64,000 nt of DNA from Polynucleobacter sp. MWH-Braz-FAM2G. GTDB taxonomy: Bacteria; Pseudomonadota; Gammaproteobacteria; Burkholderiales; Burkholderiaceae. The translations under genes and the position numbers were made by a program. Of the stretch, positions 50,915 to 60,829 are shown in pieces. Every line of letters starts with the position of its first letter. Within the stretch, counting starts at the first letter, position 1. A model generated the notes under the pieces. The model was not told the origin of the DNA. It did not search any database and saw only the letters and a program-made list of their open reading frames with translations. The stretch covers positions 1,385,424-1,449,423 of the forward strand of contig NZ_CP061300.1 of the NCBI RefSeq assembly GCF_018687635.1. Direction: 5' to 3'.

Positions 50915-52606
50915 ATGAAACGCCTAAATGAACGCTCGCGCATGGTAACTGAAGGGGTTGCTCGCGCACCTAATCGTTCGATGTACTACGCAATGGGCTA
51001 TGAAGAGAATGATTTCTCCAAGCCAATGGTCGGCGTTGCCAATGGTCATTCCACAATTACTCCGTGTAATAGTGGTTTGCAAAAATTAGCAGACGCTGCA
51101 GTAAGTGCACTTGAAGGCGCAGGCGCTAAGGCGCAAATGTTTGGCACGCCAACAGTGTCTGATGGTATCGGTATGGGCACTGAAGGTATGAAGTACTCTC
51201 TCGTATCACGTGAAGTGATTGCCGATAGTATCGAGACATGTGTAAACGGTTTATGGCAAGACGGGGTTGTCGTTATTGGTGGCTGCGATAAAAACATGCC
51301 TGGTGGCATGATGGCGTTAGCGCGTACCAATGTACCCGGTATCTATGTGTATGGTGGCACTATCAAGCCAGGTCATTACAAAGGCAAAGATCTTAATATT
51401 GTTTCTGCATTTGAGGCTGTTGGCGAATTCACATCCGGCAGAATGAGTGAAGAAGATTTAAAAGGTGTTGAACAGCACGCCTGCCCTGGTAGCGGTTCAT
51501 GCGGCGGCATGTATACCGCCAACACAATGAGCTCTGCATTTGAAGCACTCGGTATGAGCCTGCCATACTCCTCAACGATGGCTAATGAAGATGCTGAGAA
51601 GGTGGCTAGCGCACACGATTCAGCTGTTGTATTGGTTGAGGCAATCAAAAATAATTTACGTCCACGCGACATCATTACAAAAAAATCCATTGAGAACGCA
51701 GTAAGCGTGATCATGGCAGTCGGCGGATCTACAAATGCTGTTCTACATTTCTTGGCGATTACCAGTGCAGCCGAAATCGATTGGACTATCGATGACTTTG
51801 AACGCATTCGTAAACGCGTTCCCGTGATTGTGGATATGAAACCATCGGGCACATATTTAGCTACAGATTTACATCAAGCCGGTGGCATTCCCCAAGTCAT
51901 GAAAATTTTGCTCGACGGTGGATTACTTCATGGCGATTGCATGACAATTACCGGCAAAACGATTGCTGAAGTATTGAAGGATGTTCCTTCAGTACCACGA
52001 GCAGATCAAAAAGTGATTCGTACTTTAGATAATCCTTTATACAAACAAGGCCACTTAGCGATCCTAAAAGGCAACATTTCTCCCGAGGGTTGTGTTGCTA
52101 AAATCACTGGCCTTAAAAATCCATCGATTACTGGTCCAGCCCGCGTATTTGATTCTGAAGATGACGCGATGGCAGCCATCATGGCGCAAAAGATTAAAGA
52201 TGGAGATGTCGTAATTATTCGCTATGAAGGCCCTAAAGGTGGTCCTGGTATGCGTGAAATGCTCGCCCCAACCTCAGCTTTAGTTGGTCAAGGCTTGGGC
52301 GAGACTGTAGGCCTCATTACGGATGGTCGCTTCTCTGGTGGCACATGGGGCATGGTCGTAGGTCACGTCGCCCCCGAAGCCTATGTGGGTGGGACTATAG
52401 CCCTCATTAATGAAGGCGACTCAGTCACGATCGACGCCCACAAGTTACTTATACAACTCAATGTTGATGAGGCAGAAATTGCTAAGCGTCGCGCAGCTTG
52501 GAAACAGCCTAAGCCACGTTACACCCGCGGACTGCTAGCTAAGTATGCAAGCCTTGCAAGTAGTGCCAGCAAAGGTGCGGTAACAGATTTGGATTTAAAA
52601 ATCTAA
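50915..52606 (+). CDS. ilvD: Dihydroxy-acid dehydratase
   Basis: A 563-aa iron-sulfur enzyme that makes the 2-keto acids for valine, isoleucine and leucine. Cluster and Mg ligands fall in [13 protein letters not shown] and the [16 protein letters not shown] block; GGSTNAVLH and [20 protein letters not shown] are intact. Length is normal for the shorter, about 560-aa branch. GGAG lies 8 bp before the ATG. It is monocistronic with a strong terminator. Confidence 0.96.
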   Translation: MKRLNERSRMVTEGVARAPNRSMYYAMGYEENDFSKPMVGVANGHSTITPCNSGLQKLADAAVSALEGAGAKAQMFGTPTVSDGIGMGTEGMKYSLVSREVIADSIETCVNGLWQDGVVVIGGCDKNMPGGMMALARTNVPGIYVYGGTIKPGHYKGKDLNIVSAFEAVGEFTSGRMSEEDLKGVEQHACPGSGSCGGMYTANTMSSAFEALGMSLPYSSTMANEDAEKVASAHDSAVVLVEAIKNNLRPRDIITKKSIENAVSVIMAVGGSTNAVLHFLAITSAAEIDWTIDDFERIRKRVPVIVDMKPSGTYLATDLHQAGGIPQVMKILLDGGLLHGDCMTITGKTIAEVLKDVPSVPRADQKVIRTLDNPLYKQGHLAILKGNISPEGCVAKITGLKNPSITGPARVFDSEDDAMAAIMAQKIKDGDVVIIRYEGPKGGPGMREMLAPTSALVGQGLGETVGLITDGRFSGGTWGMVVGHVAPEAYVGGTIALINEGDSVTIDAHKLLIQLNVDEAEIAKRRAAWKQPKPRYTRGLLAKYASLASSASKGAVTDLDLKI

Positions 52607-52625
52607 TTGAGTTGATGTCTTTTAT

Positions 52626-52658
52626 AAAAAGCCCCTAGTTTTACTTAGGGGCTTTTTT
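52626..52658. terminator. Bidirectional terminator (ilvD / copper operon)
   Basis: The stem AAAAGCCCCTA/TAGGGGCTTTT with an 8-nt loop has T-runs on both strands, between the convergent ends of ilvD and the PCuAC gene. Confidence 0.92.
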
Positions 52659-52683
52659 ATTTCTGCATTAAATCATTTGATGC

Positions 52684-53154
52684 TTAGTGCTTCATTGCAC
52701 CCATCGCATTCACTGGCATCTTAACTTCAACCTCACCAGCTTTTGCAAACTTCAGCTTTACTGGCACAGTTTCACCAGCAGCAAATGGAGCTTTGATATT
52801 CATAAACATTAAATGCAAGCCACCTGGCTTTAATTCAACAGAGCCACCTGCTGGCACAGGAATATCTTTCAACTGACGCATTTTCATGACATTGCCTTCC
52901 ATTGCCATCTCATGCAATTGAACTTCACCAGCAACAGGCGAGCTAGCAGAGATCAATTGATCGGCAGCACCTGGATTCTCAATTTTCATAAACCCTCCTG
53001 CTACTTGTTGGCCCGGAGCGGTAGCACGGGTATAGGCATTTTCAATTTTGATTGCATTAGTTGTAACTGTTTTAGTGACACCCTGTGCATAAGCCACGCC
53101 AAATAATGTCAGCCCTGCAAATGCAAAAATGATTTTTAATAAGTTTGTTTTCAT
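52684..53154 (-). CDS. Periplasmic copper chaperone PCu(A)C
   Basis: A 156-aa secreted cupredoxin-like chaperone that binds Cu(I) and helps build the CuA site of cytochrome oxidase. The diagnostic H-x10-M-x21-H-x-M pattern is exact: H81, M92, H114, M116. The signal peptide ends near AYAQ (24). The start is ATG 53154 behind GGAG; the TTG five codons upstream is part of that Shine-Dalgarno. It ends the five-gene operon that begins with the DUF2946 gene. Confidence 0.95.
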   Translation of the reverse strand: MKTNLLKIIFAFAGLTLFGVAYAQGVTKTVTTNAIKIENAYTRATAPGQQVAGGFMKIENPGAADQLISASSPVAGEVQLHEMAMEGNVMKMRQLKDIPVPAGGSVELKPGGLHLMFMNIKAPFAAGETVPVKLKFAKAGEVEVKMPVNAMGAMKH

Positions 53155-53192
53155 GCTTATATTCTCCAAGTAAGTATTTAATTCTTCAATGA

Positions 53193-53669
53193 CTAAGATT
53201 TAACAATCAAAGCACTTTGCAATTTCTGAAAATCCACCAATCCTGTTTTACGGATGGCTTTGCCACTTTTATCAATCACAATAGTAGTTGGCGTTTCCCC
53301 ATGCCACTGCGGATCAATCTCATATCTCAGGCGCTCATCAAATGGAGCAGCTATATAGTAATTATTTGCCTTATCCAGCCCTGCCTTACTCAACATTTTC
53401 TTGATGGAGTCCATTGAAACATCATCAACCTGAATAAAAACGATTTTCGCGTTTGGATTATTTTTTACAAACTGACCCCACTGCGGCATTTCCTTTACGC
53501 AAGCTGGACAAGTGACACCCCAAAAGTGAATAGCCATTGGCGCACTATTTGCGCTCTTGATAATAACTTTCCAATCCCCAGCTTGATAAGACTTCAGAGG
53601 GGTGGTATCTGCTAAGGCAGATCCACAAATCGATAGGGTAAGGATAAAAGCCAGCCAATATCTTTTCAT
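53193..53669 (-). CDS. TlpA-like periplasmic thioredoxin
   Basis: A 158-aa secreted thioredoxin-fold protein. The signal peptide ends at ALA (20); the redox motif is C54-P-A-C57 in HFWGVTCPACVKEMPQW. TlpA/ScoI-type proteins reduce copper-binding cysteines or deliver reductant for CuA assembly. Its ATG overlaps the stop of the Asp-box protein by four bases, and the PCuAC gene follows by 38 bp, which suggests that it keeps Cys of its operon partners reduced. Confidence 0.92.
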   Translation of the reverse strand: MKRYWLAFILTLSICGSALADTTPLKSYQAGDWKVIIKSANSAPMAIHFWGVTCPACVKEMPQWGQFVKNNPNAKIVFIQVDDVSMDSIKKMLSKAGLDKANNYYIAAPFDERLRYEIDPQWHGETPTTIVIDKSGKAIRKTGLVDFQKLQSALIVKS

Positions 53670-54925
53670 TGCTTACTTCCAATATTGATTAATTGATAAC
53701 CATCATCACGCGTTAACCAGGATAAAAATACTTCACTACCTTTTGGCATGAGAAGCGGATGATCGCTATACCCTGTTGTACTCGACAATATTTTAGGGGT
53801 CGTCCAAGTATCGCCATCATTAGAAGACTCTTTCATATACACCGATGACTTTTTGCCATCAAATTCTTTCCATACTAACCACACCTGCCGTCCCAATGAC
53901 ATGAGGTATGGCCTAGATACATTAGCCCCTTCTGCGCCAACTCGCATGGGTTTTGAGTATGCAATACCTTGGTTGGTGGAATTGGCATAAAACACGCCAG
54001 AACGTTTACTGCCTTGGGTATACCAAGCAACATGAAATTTTCCACTGCCAGATACTGCTATCGATGGGCCATGATGCGGACATGCATCCGTCTTCCAATC
54101 ATCATCGGCTACCTTGCGTATTGGACCACTACCTGCGATTGATATGACTTGACTCGCCTGATCCCGAATCCCACCAGGAAATATTGCTCTGTATGCCACT
54201 ACAGGATTGCCTTGGGGATCAAGACTACTACCGATGCGACAGCATTCACAACTACTTTCATTGGCGATACGCTCAGCCTGAAAAGATTTGCCACCATCTT
54301 GAGAAAAGCTATAGGCTATAGATCCTCCCAGACGCTTCTCACCCCCCTGTTTTGCTGCAGCAACTAGTCGCTTATCAATCCAGGAGATAAAAATCTTGTC
54401 ATCAGGCATTATCAAGACCGATGGAAAGCGTTGACTTGAGCCATCCTGAACTAGGGTTGTTGGCGCAGAAAAGGTATTACCCCCATCAGAAGATCGGGAT
54501 GTATTAATTTGCGCATTCCAGTTGGAGTCCTTAAAAAATGCATAGGCTAAAAATATTCCACCCTGCTTATCAACAACGATTTGTGAACGTGCATCAGAAC
54601 CTGTATCTAATGATTTGCCATGTTCAGCAATTTTTACTGCTGGTGAGAATGTTTTTCCCAAGTCGCTAGACTGGGCTACAGAAACCACCCCATTAGCCGT
54701 CCACGCTAAAAGCAACTTACCATCCAGAGTGAAAACTGGGGTAGCTGCATTTGCACACTCTAACCCTACGCTCTGACAAGTGCCGCCCACCTTAGCTGAA
54801 GAACTACCAACTATATGAGAGGAATGATCCATCTGCGCTTGCACGCCCCCAGCGCCAATCAGCACACTCAATAGAAGTGCGCTGAATAACAATGGTGTCT
54901 TACGGAAATGGAAATATTTGGTCAT
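53666..54925 (-). CDS. Asp-box propeller with CECC and CPHH motifs
   Basis: A 419-aa secreted beta-propeller with four BNR/Asp-box copies (QSSDLGKTF, RSSDGGNTF, SFSQDGGKSF, SSNDGDTW). The signal peptide ends near VQAQ (31), exposing a MDHSSH N-terminus. Unlike sialidases, it has a Cys pair C50/C57, a C226-E-C228-C229 motif and C282-P-H284-H285, all plausible soft-metal ligands. It lies 2 bp after the TonB-dependent receptor and overlaps tlpA, with PCuAC downstream, so I infer a copper-binding or copper-releasing periplasmic protein. The sialidase label would be misleading. Function unproven. Confidence 0.85.
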   Translation of the reverse strand: MTKYFHFRKTPLLFSALLLSVLIGAGGVQAQMDHSSHIVGSSSAKVGGTCQSVGLECANAATPVFTLDGKLLLAWTANGVVSVAQSSDLGKTFSPAVKIAEHGKSLDTGSDARSQIVVDKQGGIFLAYAFFKDSNWNAQINTSRSSDGGNTFSAPTTLVQDGSSQRFPSVLIMPDDKIFISWIDKRLVAAAKQGGEKRLGGSIAYSFSQDGGKSFQAERIANESSCECCRIGSSLDPQGNPVVAYRAIFPGGIRDQASQVISIAGSGPIRKVADDDWKTDACPHHGPSIAVSGSGKFHVAWYTQGSKRSGVFYANSTNQGIAYSKPMRVGAEGANVSRPYLMSLGRQVWLVWKEFDGKKSSVYMKESSNDGDTWTTPKILSSTTGYSDHPLLMPKGSEVFLSWLTRDDGYQLINIGSKQ

Positions 54926-54927
54926 TA

Positions 54928-57126
54928 TCAGAAGATGATACGTGCACCAACAGAAATTGCTTGTGGCATACCCAATACATACTGGGTATTACTAGATCCA
55001 GTGCCAAAAGTAATGTATTGACGATTAAACAAGTTCACGGCTGAAGCATAAATAGTTGCATTTTTTGTCACCTCATAGTTTGCACGTAAACCCACAACCG
55101 CATAGGCGGGCACTCCATACAAATTTTTTGTATCCAACCATGAACTACCCACATAACGAATGGTTGCCGTCAAACTAGCGTTAGGCGCTGGATAGTAAGT
55201 GATGCCACCCCCCAAAATATTTTGCGGCACACCCCCTACCTGCTTGTTAATAGGATCGCTCGTAGCGCTCATGGTTAACTTAGTACTGGTGAAGGCGTAG
55301 TTTGCATCAGTTGCCCACTGTGAGTTGATGTCATGATGAAACTGGAACTCAATACCTTGGCTCAAGAGATTTTGGTTATTGGTGTAATAACTAATATTAG
55401 TAGAATTACAAATCCCAACATTACCAGTGCCCGCCAAGGGATTGCCAGTTGCACCGCATAAGCTTTTTGCTAAGGCAATGTCCGTAGCGCTTTTTGATGA
55501 AAGGCTGTATGTGGCTACTGCATTTTGAATGTAGTTGTTAAATGCGGTTAACTGTGCAAAGCCTCCTTTCCAGCGATAGTCTGTACCAATCTCATAACCC
55601 GTCATTGTTTCTGGAATCAGATTGGGGTTGGCGAAGCTATAGCCCGTAGAGGAACCATAAGAGCGTAAGGTGTTATTCATGCCGGGAGCATGGAAGGCCT
55701 GGTAAGCCGCCGAACGTAAATCCCAGTCTTTACTTAACTTATACAAGAGGCCTAATGTAGGACTAAATTGGGTCTTGCTTTGGTTAGGGACATTTTGAAA
55801 GGCAGGATTTATGCCATTAGGGCCGGCATTGTAATTCGTGGGTGTCTGACTATTCCATTGATCTATTCGCGCTGCCAAGGTTGTCTCTAAAGGGAAGGAA
55901 TCTGCCTTGGATTTCAATTGCCCCATTAAGCCATAGAAAGTTTGCTGGCCTTGAGCATAGTTCACAGCGGCTGATGTGCCATTGGTGTTCAAGTTATTTG
56001 TTTGGTTTGATCCAGCAATATTTCGAGCATCTACGCCCACTACATATTGATCAATAATTCCTGTTACTTCTTGGGTATATTGAGCAGAGGCGCCAACCGT
56101 ACTATAGGGGTCTTTATAGTTTGCATTGATGTAGGGGTAGTTATATGGAGCAGTAGCACCTTTAGTCCCTAAGGTGGATGTAGTGGAACCATTCTGCTTA
56201 TTAAAGCCCGTATTCTCGTAGAAGAAATTTACATCTACCTTTGACTTATCGTCCAAACGGGTTGTTGTGCCCCCAGCCACATCGGTCTCTTGCATGATAT
56301 TGGTTGCAAAGGCATAGCCTGAGGAAAGATCGGACATGGTGTGGTAACCCACACGAAAAAATCCATTTGTATCTTGGGTGGCTTTAAAGTAACCCTGCAA
56401 TCGAACATTGGAGTTATGCGAGGCGGCATCACCCTGTCCATTCTTGATGCTAGTCGGAGAAGCTGGTGAGATCGTCGCAATATTTTGATAGCCATCGGTA
56501 TTAAAGTAATCAGCCGAGAATCTCAATTGAAGATTTTCAGAGGCGATAAGATCCTTTGAGGCGGCCACATTGCCGGTTCCAAATGCGCCATAGCTAGCAG
56601 ATACTTCTTGCTGGCTATTGACTGGGGTTTTCGTCTTAATATTGATTACACCGCCCATGCCGTAGTTACCCCACAAACTAGAGACACCACCACGAATAAA
56701 TTCCACCGAATCAATAGAGGACATTGGAACCAAATTCCACTGCACCGTTCCATAAAAAGCATCATTTGCTGGAACCCCATCAATCAACACCAAAGTTCTA
56801 GCATTACCAAGGCCGCGGACGTTAATACTTTGACTGGTTGGATCCTTTTGGTAGTAAGGCGTGTCATTCAAAATTACGCCAGGCACATTTTTTAATATTT
56901 GATCAATAGTTTGATCTGGTGCAATTTCTAGAACCTCTTTAGATAGAACTGTGGTGTTAAGAGGAATCTCATCCAATGGTGTTCCTGAACGAGTAGCACT
57001 CACCACCACATCACCTAGCTTTTGATTGTAGTCAGGCGGTGGCGCAATTTGGGCGTGTGCATTTATTAAAACCGATCCAAATAGCATGCCAACGCATGCA
57101 CTAATTTTCTTTTGCTTAAACAACAT
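54928..57126 (-). CDS. TonB-dependent receptor, probably for copper
   Basis: A 732-aa outer-membrane receptor. The signal peptide is residues 1-25; a TonB-box-like DVVVSATRSG and plug domain (TIDQILKNVPGVILND, VRGLGNARTLVLIDGVPAN) precede a 22-strand barrel ending in ARIIF with terminal Phe. Ligand not defined by sequence alone; the operon (DUF2946, PCuAC, TlpA, Cys-rich propeller) argues for copper or a copper complex, as in OprC/NosA. GGAG precedes the ATG. Cobalamin or a siderophore is the alternative. Confidence 0.92.
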   Translation of the reverse strand: MLFKQKKISACVGMLFGSVLINAHAQIAPPPDYNQKLGDVVVSATRSGTPLDEIPLNTTVLSKEVLEIAPDQTIDQILKNVPGVILNDTPYYQKDPTSQSINVRGLGNARTLVLIDGVPANDAFYGTVQWNLVPMSSIDSVEFIRGGVSSLWGNYGMGGVINIKTKTPVNSQQEVSASYGAFGTGNVAASKDLIASENLQLRFSADYFNTDGYQNIATISPASPTSIKNGQGDAASHNSNVRLQGYFKATQDTNGFFRVGYHTMSDLSSGYAFATNIMQETDVAGGTTTRLDDKSKVDVNFFYENTGFNKQNGSTTSTLGTKGATAPYNYPYINANYKDPYSTVGASAQYTQEVTGIIDQYVVGVDARNIAGSNQTNNLNTNGTSAAVNYAQGQQTFYGLMGQLKSKADSFPLETTLAARIDQWNSQTPTNYNAGPNGINPAFQNVPNQSKTQFSPTLGLLYKLSKDWDLRSAAYQAFHAPGMNNTLRSYGSSTGYSFANPNLIPETMTGYEIGTDYRWKGGFAQLTAFNNYIQNAVATYSLSSKSATDIALAKSLCGATGNPLAGTGNVGICNSTNISYYTNNQNLLSQGIEFQFHHDINSQWATDANYAFTSTKLTMSATSDPINKQVGGVPQNILGGGITYYPAPNASLTATIRYVGSSWLDTKNLYGVPAYAVVGLRANYEVTKNATIYASAVNLFNRQYITFGTGSSNTQYVLGMPQAISVGARIIF

Positions 57127-57207
57127 TTACTGCTCCACAATTAATTACGACAACGTATTGTTTGATTCGTTGCCAACTACATAGCTAGGCGCTATGCCCT
57201 AATTTGA

Positions 57208-57579
57208 TTAGGCTTGTACTGGTGGAGCTGCTGAAGGTGGGGTTACCCAAACGGCAAGTGGTTTGGGTGATTGGTAGAAAAGCTGTGGCAGCAAAGCTAA
57301 AGTCTGCGGCGCCTTAAATGTGAGGCTTGTATTAAATGCTGGGGTGATGCTATTTTGAGCTACGCAATAGGGACAAGGCTGCATTTGATCTGCAACTTCT
57401 TGATCATCTGTCTGAACATCGATTTGCATCTTGCTGCCATCAACCGAACAAATCTCCATTGCAAAACCTTGACCATGCTTAGCAAGCGAAACTGCTTGAG
57501 AAACAGCGGGCGCAAGCGCACTCATTGCAATCGCTAAGATGGCAATCCAATGAATGAGGCGGTTTTTGAAGAAGTTCAT
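57208..57579 (-). CDS. DUF2946 family protein
   Basis: A 123-aa secreted or anchored protein with an N-terminal hydrophobic segment (about 9-30) and three Cys: C44 in MEICSVDG and C69-P-Y-C72 in MQPCPYCV. This matches DUF2946, a family commonly found beside copper-related TonB receptors. It is the first gene of the operon, 81 bp upstream of the receptor. A metal-binding or sensing role through CPYC is plausible. No good Shine-Dalgarno is seen; a small palindrome sits at the start. Confidence 0.85.
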   Translation of the reverse strand: MNFFKNRLIHWIAILAIAMSALAPAVSQAVSLAKHGQGFAMEICSVDGSKMQIDVQTDDQEVADQMQPCPYCVAQNSITPAFNTSLTFKAPQTLALLPQLFYQSPKPLAVWVTPPSAAPPVQA

Positions 57580-57585
57580 GGTGAA

Positions 57586-57598
57586 CCGATTTTATCGG
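57586..57598. promoter_or_regulatory. Palindrome at the start of the copper operon
   Basis: CCGAT-TTT-ATCGG, perfect 5-bp arms, lies 7 bp before the DUF2946 ATG where an operator or translational hairpin could control the operon. No known copper-regulator consensus matches. Confidence 0.35.
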
Positions 57599-57618
57599 AT
57601 TTTTATTGGTCACAAATG

Positions 57619-57645
57619 CAAAAAGGAGGTTTTCACCCCCTTTTC
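57619..57645 (-). terminator. Terminator of tctA
   Basis: AAAAGGAGG pairs with CCCCCTTTT with one mismatch; on the minus strand a TTTTTG tract follows. It lies about 35 bp after the tctA stop, with a second hairpin AACCCA/TGGGTT (57653-57673) in between. Confidence 0.6.
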
Positions 57646-57678
57646 ACTCGCAAACCCAGATTTTGATTGGGTTAGATC

Positions 57679-59175
57679 TTATGCAGCAGCTTTTTTCTTA
57701 CCAATTAACTTGCCAATAAGTGGCCAGAAGAGGAGCAATAAAGCGATAGAAGTAATGCCAGCCACCAAGTAGTTGGAGAAGAATACATCCAAACTACCTT
57801 GTGAGATCAGCATTGACTGACGGAAAGAATCCTCTGCACGGTCACCCAATACCAGAGCCAAGACCATCGGCGCCATCGGGTAATCAAGCTTCTTGAAGAC
57901 GTACCCAAGCACACCAAAGCCCAACATCAACCAAACGTCAAACGTGGCATTGTGAACGGTATAGGCACCTACCGCACAAATCACAATAATCACTGGAGCG
58001 ATGATTGAGAATGGAATTCTTAAGATGGAGGCAAACAGTGGCACGCAAGTTAAAACAACAAACAAACCAGCCAAGTTACCCAAGTACATACTAGCGATTA
58101 ATCCCCAAACAAAGTCTGGCTTCTCAACGAAGAGCAAGGGACCTGGTTGCAAACCCCAAATCAATAAACCACCCAGCAATACCGCTGCAGTTGGTGAACC
58201 AGGAATACCCAAAGACAACATTGGGAGAAGGGCTGATGTACCAGCCGCATGAGCAGCTGTTTCTGGTGCAACGATTCCTTCCATCTTTCCGGAACCAAAC
58301 TTGTCGCCCTCTTTCGATACACGCTTAGCTACACCGTAAGCCATAAAGGACGCAGGAGTGGCGCCGCCTGGTGTAATACCCATCCAGCAACCAATCAAGC
58401 AACTACGCAATGAAGTGGCCCAGTACTTAGGCAACTCTTTCCATGTCTCCAAAACAACTTTGCCACGAATCTTCGCCGCAGCACCTTGGAAGGCCAAACC
58501 CTCTTCCATGGAAAGCAGAATCTCTCCAATACCAAATAAGCCAATAACAGCAATCAGGAAGTCAAAGCCACGCATCAACTCAGGATGACCGAATGTCAAA
58601 CGCAATTGACCTGTAACAGTATCCATACCAACAGTTGCCAAGGCAAAGCCAAGCATCATCGCAGAAATTGTTTTGAAAGGAGAACCCTTATTCATACCAA
58701 CGAAGCTACAGAAAGTAAGGAGATATACAGAGAAGAACTCTGGAGGGCCAAACTGTAATGCAAACTTCGCCACCAATGGCGCCAAGAAGGTGATCATCAC
58801 AATCGCAAAGAAAGCGCCAACAAATGAAGATGTAAATGCAGCTGTCAATGCTTCACCGGCTTTACCATTACGAGCCATAGGATAACCATCAAAGGTTGTC
58901 GCTACCGACCAGGGTTCGCCAGGGATATTAAATAGAACAGATGTGATTGCTCCACCAAACAATGCGCCCCAGTAAATACAAGACAGCATGATGATTGCGG
59001 AAGTTGGTGGCATTGTGAATGTCAACGGCAACAGGATAGCAATACCATTTGCACCGCCAAGACCAGGCAACACGCCGATGATCACACCGAGGGTTACACC
59101 AACCAACATCAGCAATAAGTTAAAGGGTGTCATCGCAACGGCAAAGCCGTTGAATAGAGCGCTAATTTCTTCCAA
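57679..59175 (-). CDS. tctA: TctA large permease subunit
   Basis: A 498-aa membrane protein with about 11-12 helices, the large subunit of a tripartite tricarboxylate transporter. GVIIGVLPGLGGANGIAILLPLTF and GIPGSPTAAVLLGGLLIWGLQPGP are the family's duplicated motifs. The start is TTG 59175 behind a strong AAGGAG with 7-bp spacing. It is the last gene of tctC-tctB-tctA. Confidence 0.96.
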   Translation of the reverse strand: MEEISALFNGFAVAMTPFNLLLMLVGVTLGVIIGVLPGLGGANGIAILLPLTFTMPPTSAIIMLSCIYWGALFGGAITSVLFNIPGEPWSVATTFDGYPMARNGKAGEALTAAFTSSFVGAFFAIVMITFLAPLVAKFALQFGPPEFFSVYLLTFCSFVGMNKGSPFKTISAMMLGFALATVGMDTVTGQLRLTFGHPELMRGFDFLIAVIGLFGIGEILLSMEEGLAFQGAAAKIRGKVVLETWKELPKYWATSLRSCLIGCWMGITPGGATPASFMAYGVAKRVSKEGDKFGSGKMEGIVAPETAAHAAGTSALLPMLSLGIPGSPTAAVLLGGLLIWGLQPGPLLFVEKPDFVWGLIASMYLGNLAGLFVVLTCVPLFASILRIPFSIIAPVIIVICAVGAYTVHNATFDVWLMLGFGVLGYVFKKLDYPMAPMVLALVLGDRAEDSFRQSMLISQGSLDVFFSNYLVAGITSIALLLLFWPLIGKLIGKKKAAA

Positions 59176-59215
59176 CTTGAACTCCTTATTTAATCTTTTT
59201 TAATAATTATTCTTT

Positions 59216-59743
59216 TTATTGCACACCCAAGAATTCGAGGGGGTTGATCCATGAACCATGAGGCAATGGAACTTGAAACCAGAACTCGAACATAAGGTAC
59301 AAGGCGGCACTCACCCCAATCGAAACAGCAATGGCTTTCCATAGAGGATACTTGCCCAACCACACCATGAAGATAGCGATGTAAAAGACTGAAGAAACAT
59401 AAATGCCAATGAGCTGTACGCCTAGGACAAACACAATCGCAGGCAATAAAACGGCCATCACCTGCTTAAAAGGTTCTCTCTCAACAAAAGATTCGGATTT
59501 CTTTTTCTTATCAACGATCACCGCCTGATAAAGGGTTACGGTGCTCGAAAGCATCATGATCAAGCTTACATAGAAAGGAAAATAACCAGCCTCAGGACCA
59601 TCACTACCCCAGCTAGCGCCCAATTTAAGGCTACCTACCATCACTGTCAGACCAATCGCAAGAAATACGATCGCAGTGATGATATCCATTGCTCTAGTAC
59701 TAATTACTGAGTCTTGATTTGAGTTATTTGTGTGTTCAGACAT
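59216..59743 (-). CDS. tctB: TctB small permease subunit
   Basis: A 175-aa four-helix membrane protein; SWGSDGPEAGYFPFYVSLIMMLSS is the TctB signature. It partners TctA. It lies 40 bp upstream of tctA and 81 bp after tctC on the same strand. Confidence 0.94.
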   Translation of the reverse strand: MSEHTNNSNQDSVISTRAMDIITAIVFLAIGLTVMVGSLKLGASWGSDGPEAGYFPFYVSLIMMLSSTVTLYQAVIVDKKKKSESFVEREPFKQVMAVLLPAIVFVLGVQLIGIYVSSVFYIAIFMVWLGKYPLWKAIAVSIGVSAALYLMFEFWFQVPLPHGSWINPLEFLGVQ

Positions 59744-59824
59744 TTTTTATTTTAATAAAGTTATTAATACACTTACTTAAAAAATAGGACCCCCAATAGG
59801 AGGCCCCATTTATTTTTTTTCAAA

Positions 59825-60829
59825 TTACTTTGCCAAGAAGCCAGCTTCAGACATGAGCTGCTTATGCAAGGCTTCATTCAATGTAAGCCAATTTCTAAAT
59901 TCTTTGCCAGTCATAAATGTTTGATTGAACGCACCATCAACCATGAATTTTTTCCACTCAGGTGTAGCACGAACTTTCTTGAACAAGTCCACATAGAAAT
60001 CAACCTGCTCTTGAGTAACACCTGGAGCCATAAAGATGCCTCGCAACATGGTGTAGTCAGTTGTTACGCCAGCCTCTTTACAGGTAGGGATGTCATACCA
60101 TGACTGAGTATCGGTAACCTTCTCCTTGTATGGCATGCGTGTGTCATCAAATACACAGAGCGCACGCAACTTACCAGCACGCCATTGAGCAACTGCTTCA
60201 ATAGGATTGTTCACCGAAGAATCAACGTGATTGCCAACCAGCTGGACAGCAACATCACCACCCCCCTTAAATGGAATGTATGTGAACTTAGCGCCAGTAG
60301 CTTTTTCAATTGCTACAGTAATAATTTGATCTTCAGACTTAGACCCTGTGCCACCCATTTTGAATTTACCTGGACCAGCCGCCTTGGCTGCATCGATATA
60401 TTCTTTGGCAGTCTTATATGGCTTTTCAGCGTTATCCCACAAAACGAATTGATCAAGCGCCAACATTGCAACTGGAGTGATGTCTTGCCAATTAAATGGC
60501 ACACCAGTTGCTAATGGAGTAGTAAATAAATTTGAAAGAGTAATGACGATCTTATTTGGATCGCCTTTTGCTTCTTTCATCGCCAAGAAACCTTCAGCGC
60601 CAGCACCCGCACCTTTGTTCACAGGGATAATTGCTTGCTTCATCAAATTATTTTTGGTGATGATTCCTTGAATCATGCGTGCCATTTGGTCTGCGCCACC
60701 GCCCGGTCCAGCAGGAATAATGAATTCAACTGGCTTGTTTGGCTCCCACGCAGCAAATGCAGGGGAAGCACCAACTACGCCGAGGGCTAAGGCGGTAGAA
60801 ATCAAGGCCCCTTTTAACTTCATCTTCAT
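59825..60829 (-). CDS. tctC: TctC periplasmic receptor of the TctABC system
   Basis: A 334-aa secreted receptor for the adjacent TctAB permease. The signal peptide ends at AFA (24); PVEFIIPAGPGGGADQMAR and FTYIPFKGGGDVAVQLVGNHV are typical, although the ligand loop (NKGAGAGAEGFLAM) differs from the other Bug proteins here. The start is ATG 60829 behind GGAG; the frame reaches back to a TTG. Substrate may be a C4-C6 carboxylate. Confidence 0.95.
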   Translation of the reverse strand: MKMKLKGALISTALALGVVGASPAFAAWEPNKPVEFIIPAGPGGGADQMARMIQGIITKNNLMKQAIIPVNKGAGAGAEGFLAMKEAKGDPNKIVITLSNLFTTPLATGVPFNWQDITPVAMLALDQFVLWDNAEKPYKTAKEYIDAAKAAGPGKFKMGGTGSKSEDQIITVAIEKATGAKFTYIPFKGGGDVAVQLVGNHVDSSVNNPIEAVAQWRAGKLRALCVFDDTRMPYKEKVTDTQSWYDIPTCKEAGVTTDYTMLRGIFMAPGVTQEQVDFYVDLFKKVRATPEWKKFMVDGAFNQTFMTGKEFRNWLTLNEALHKQLMSEAGFLAK

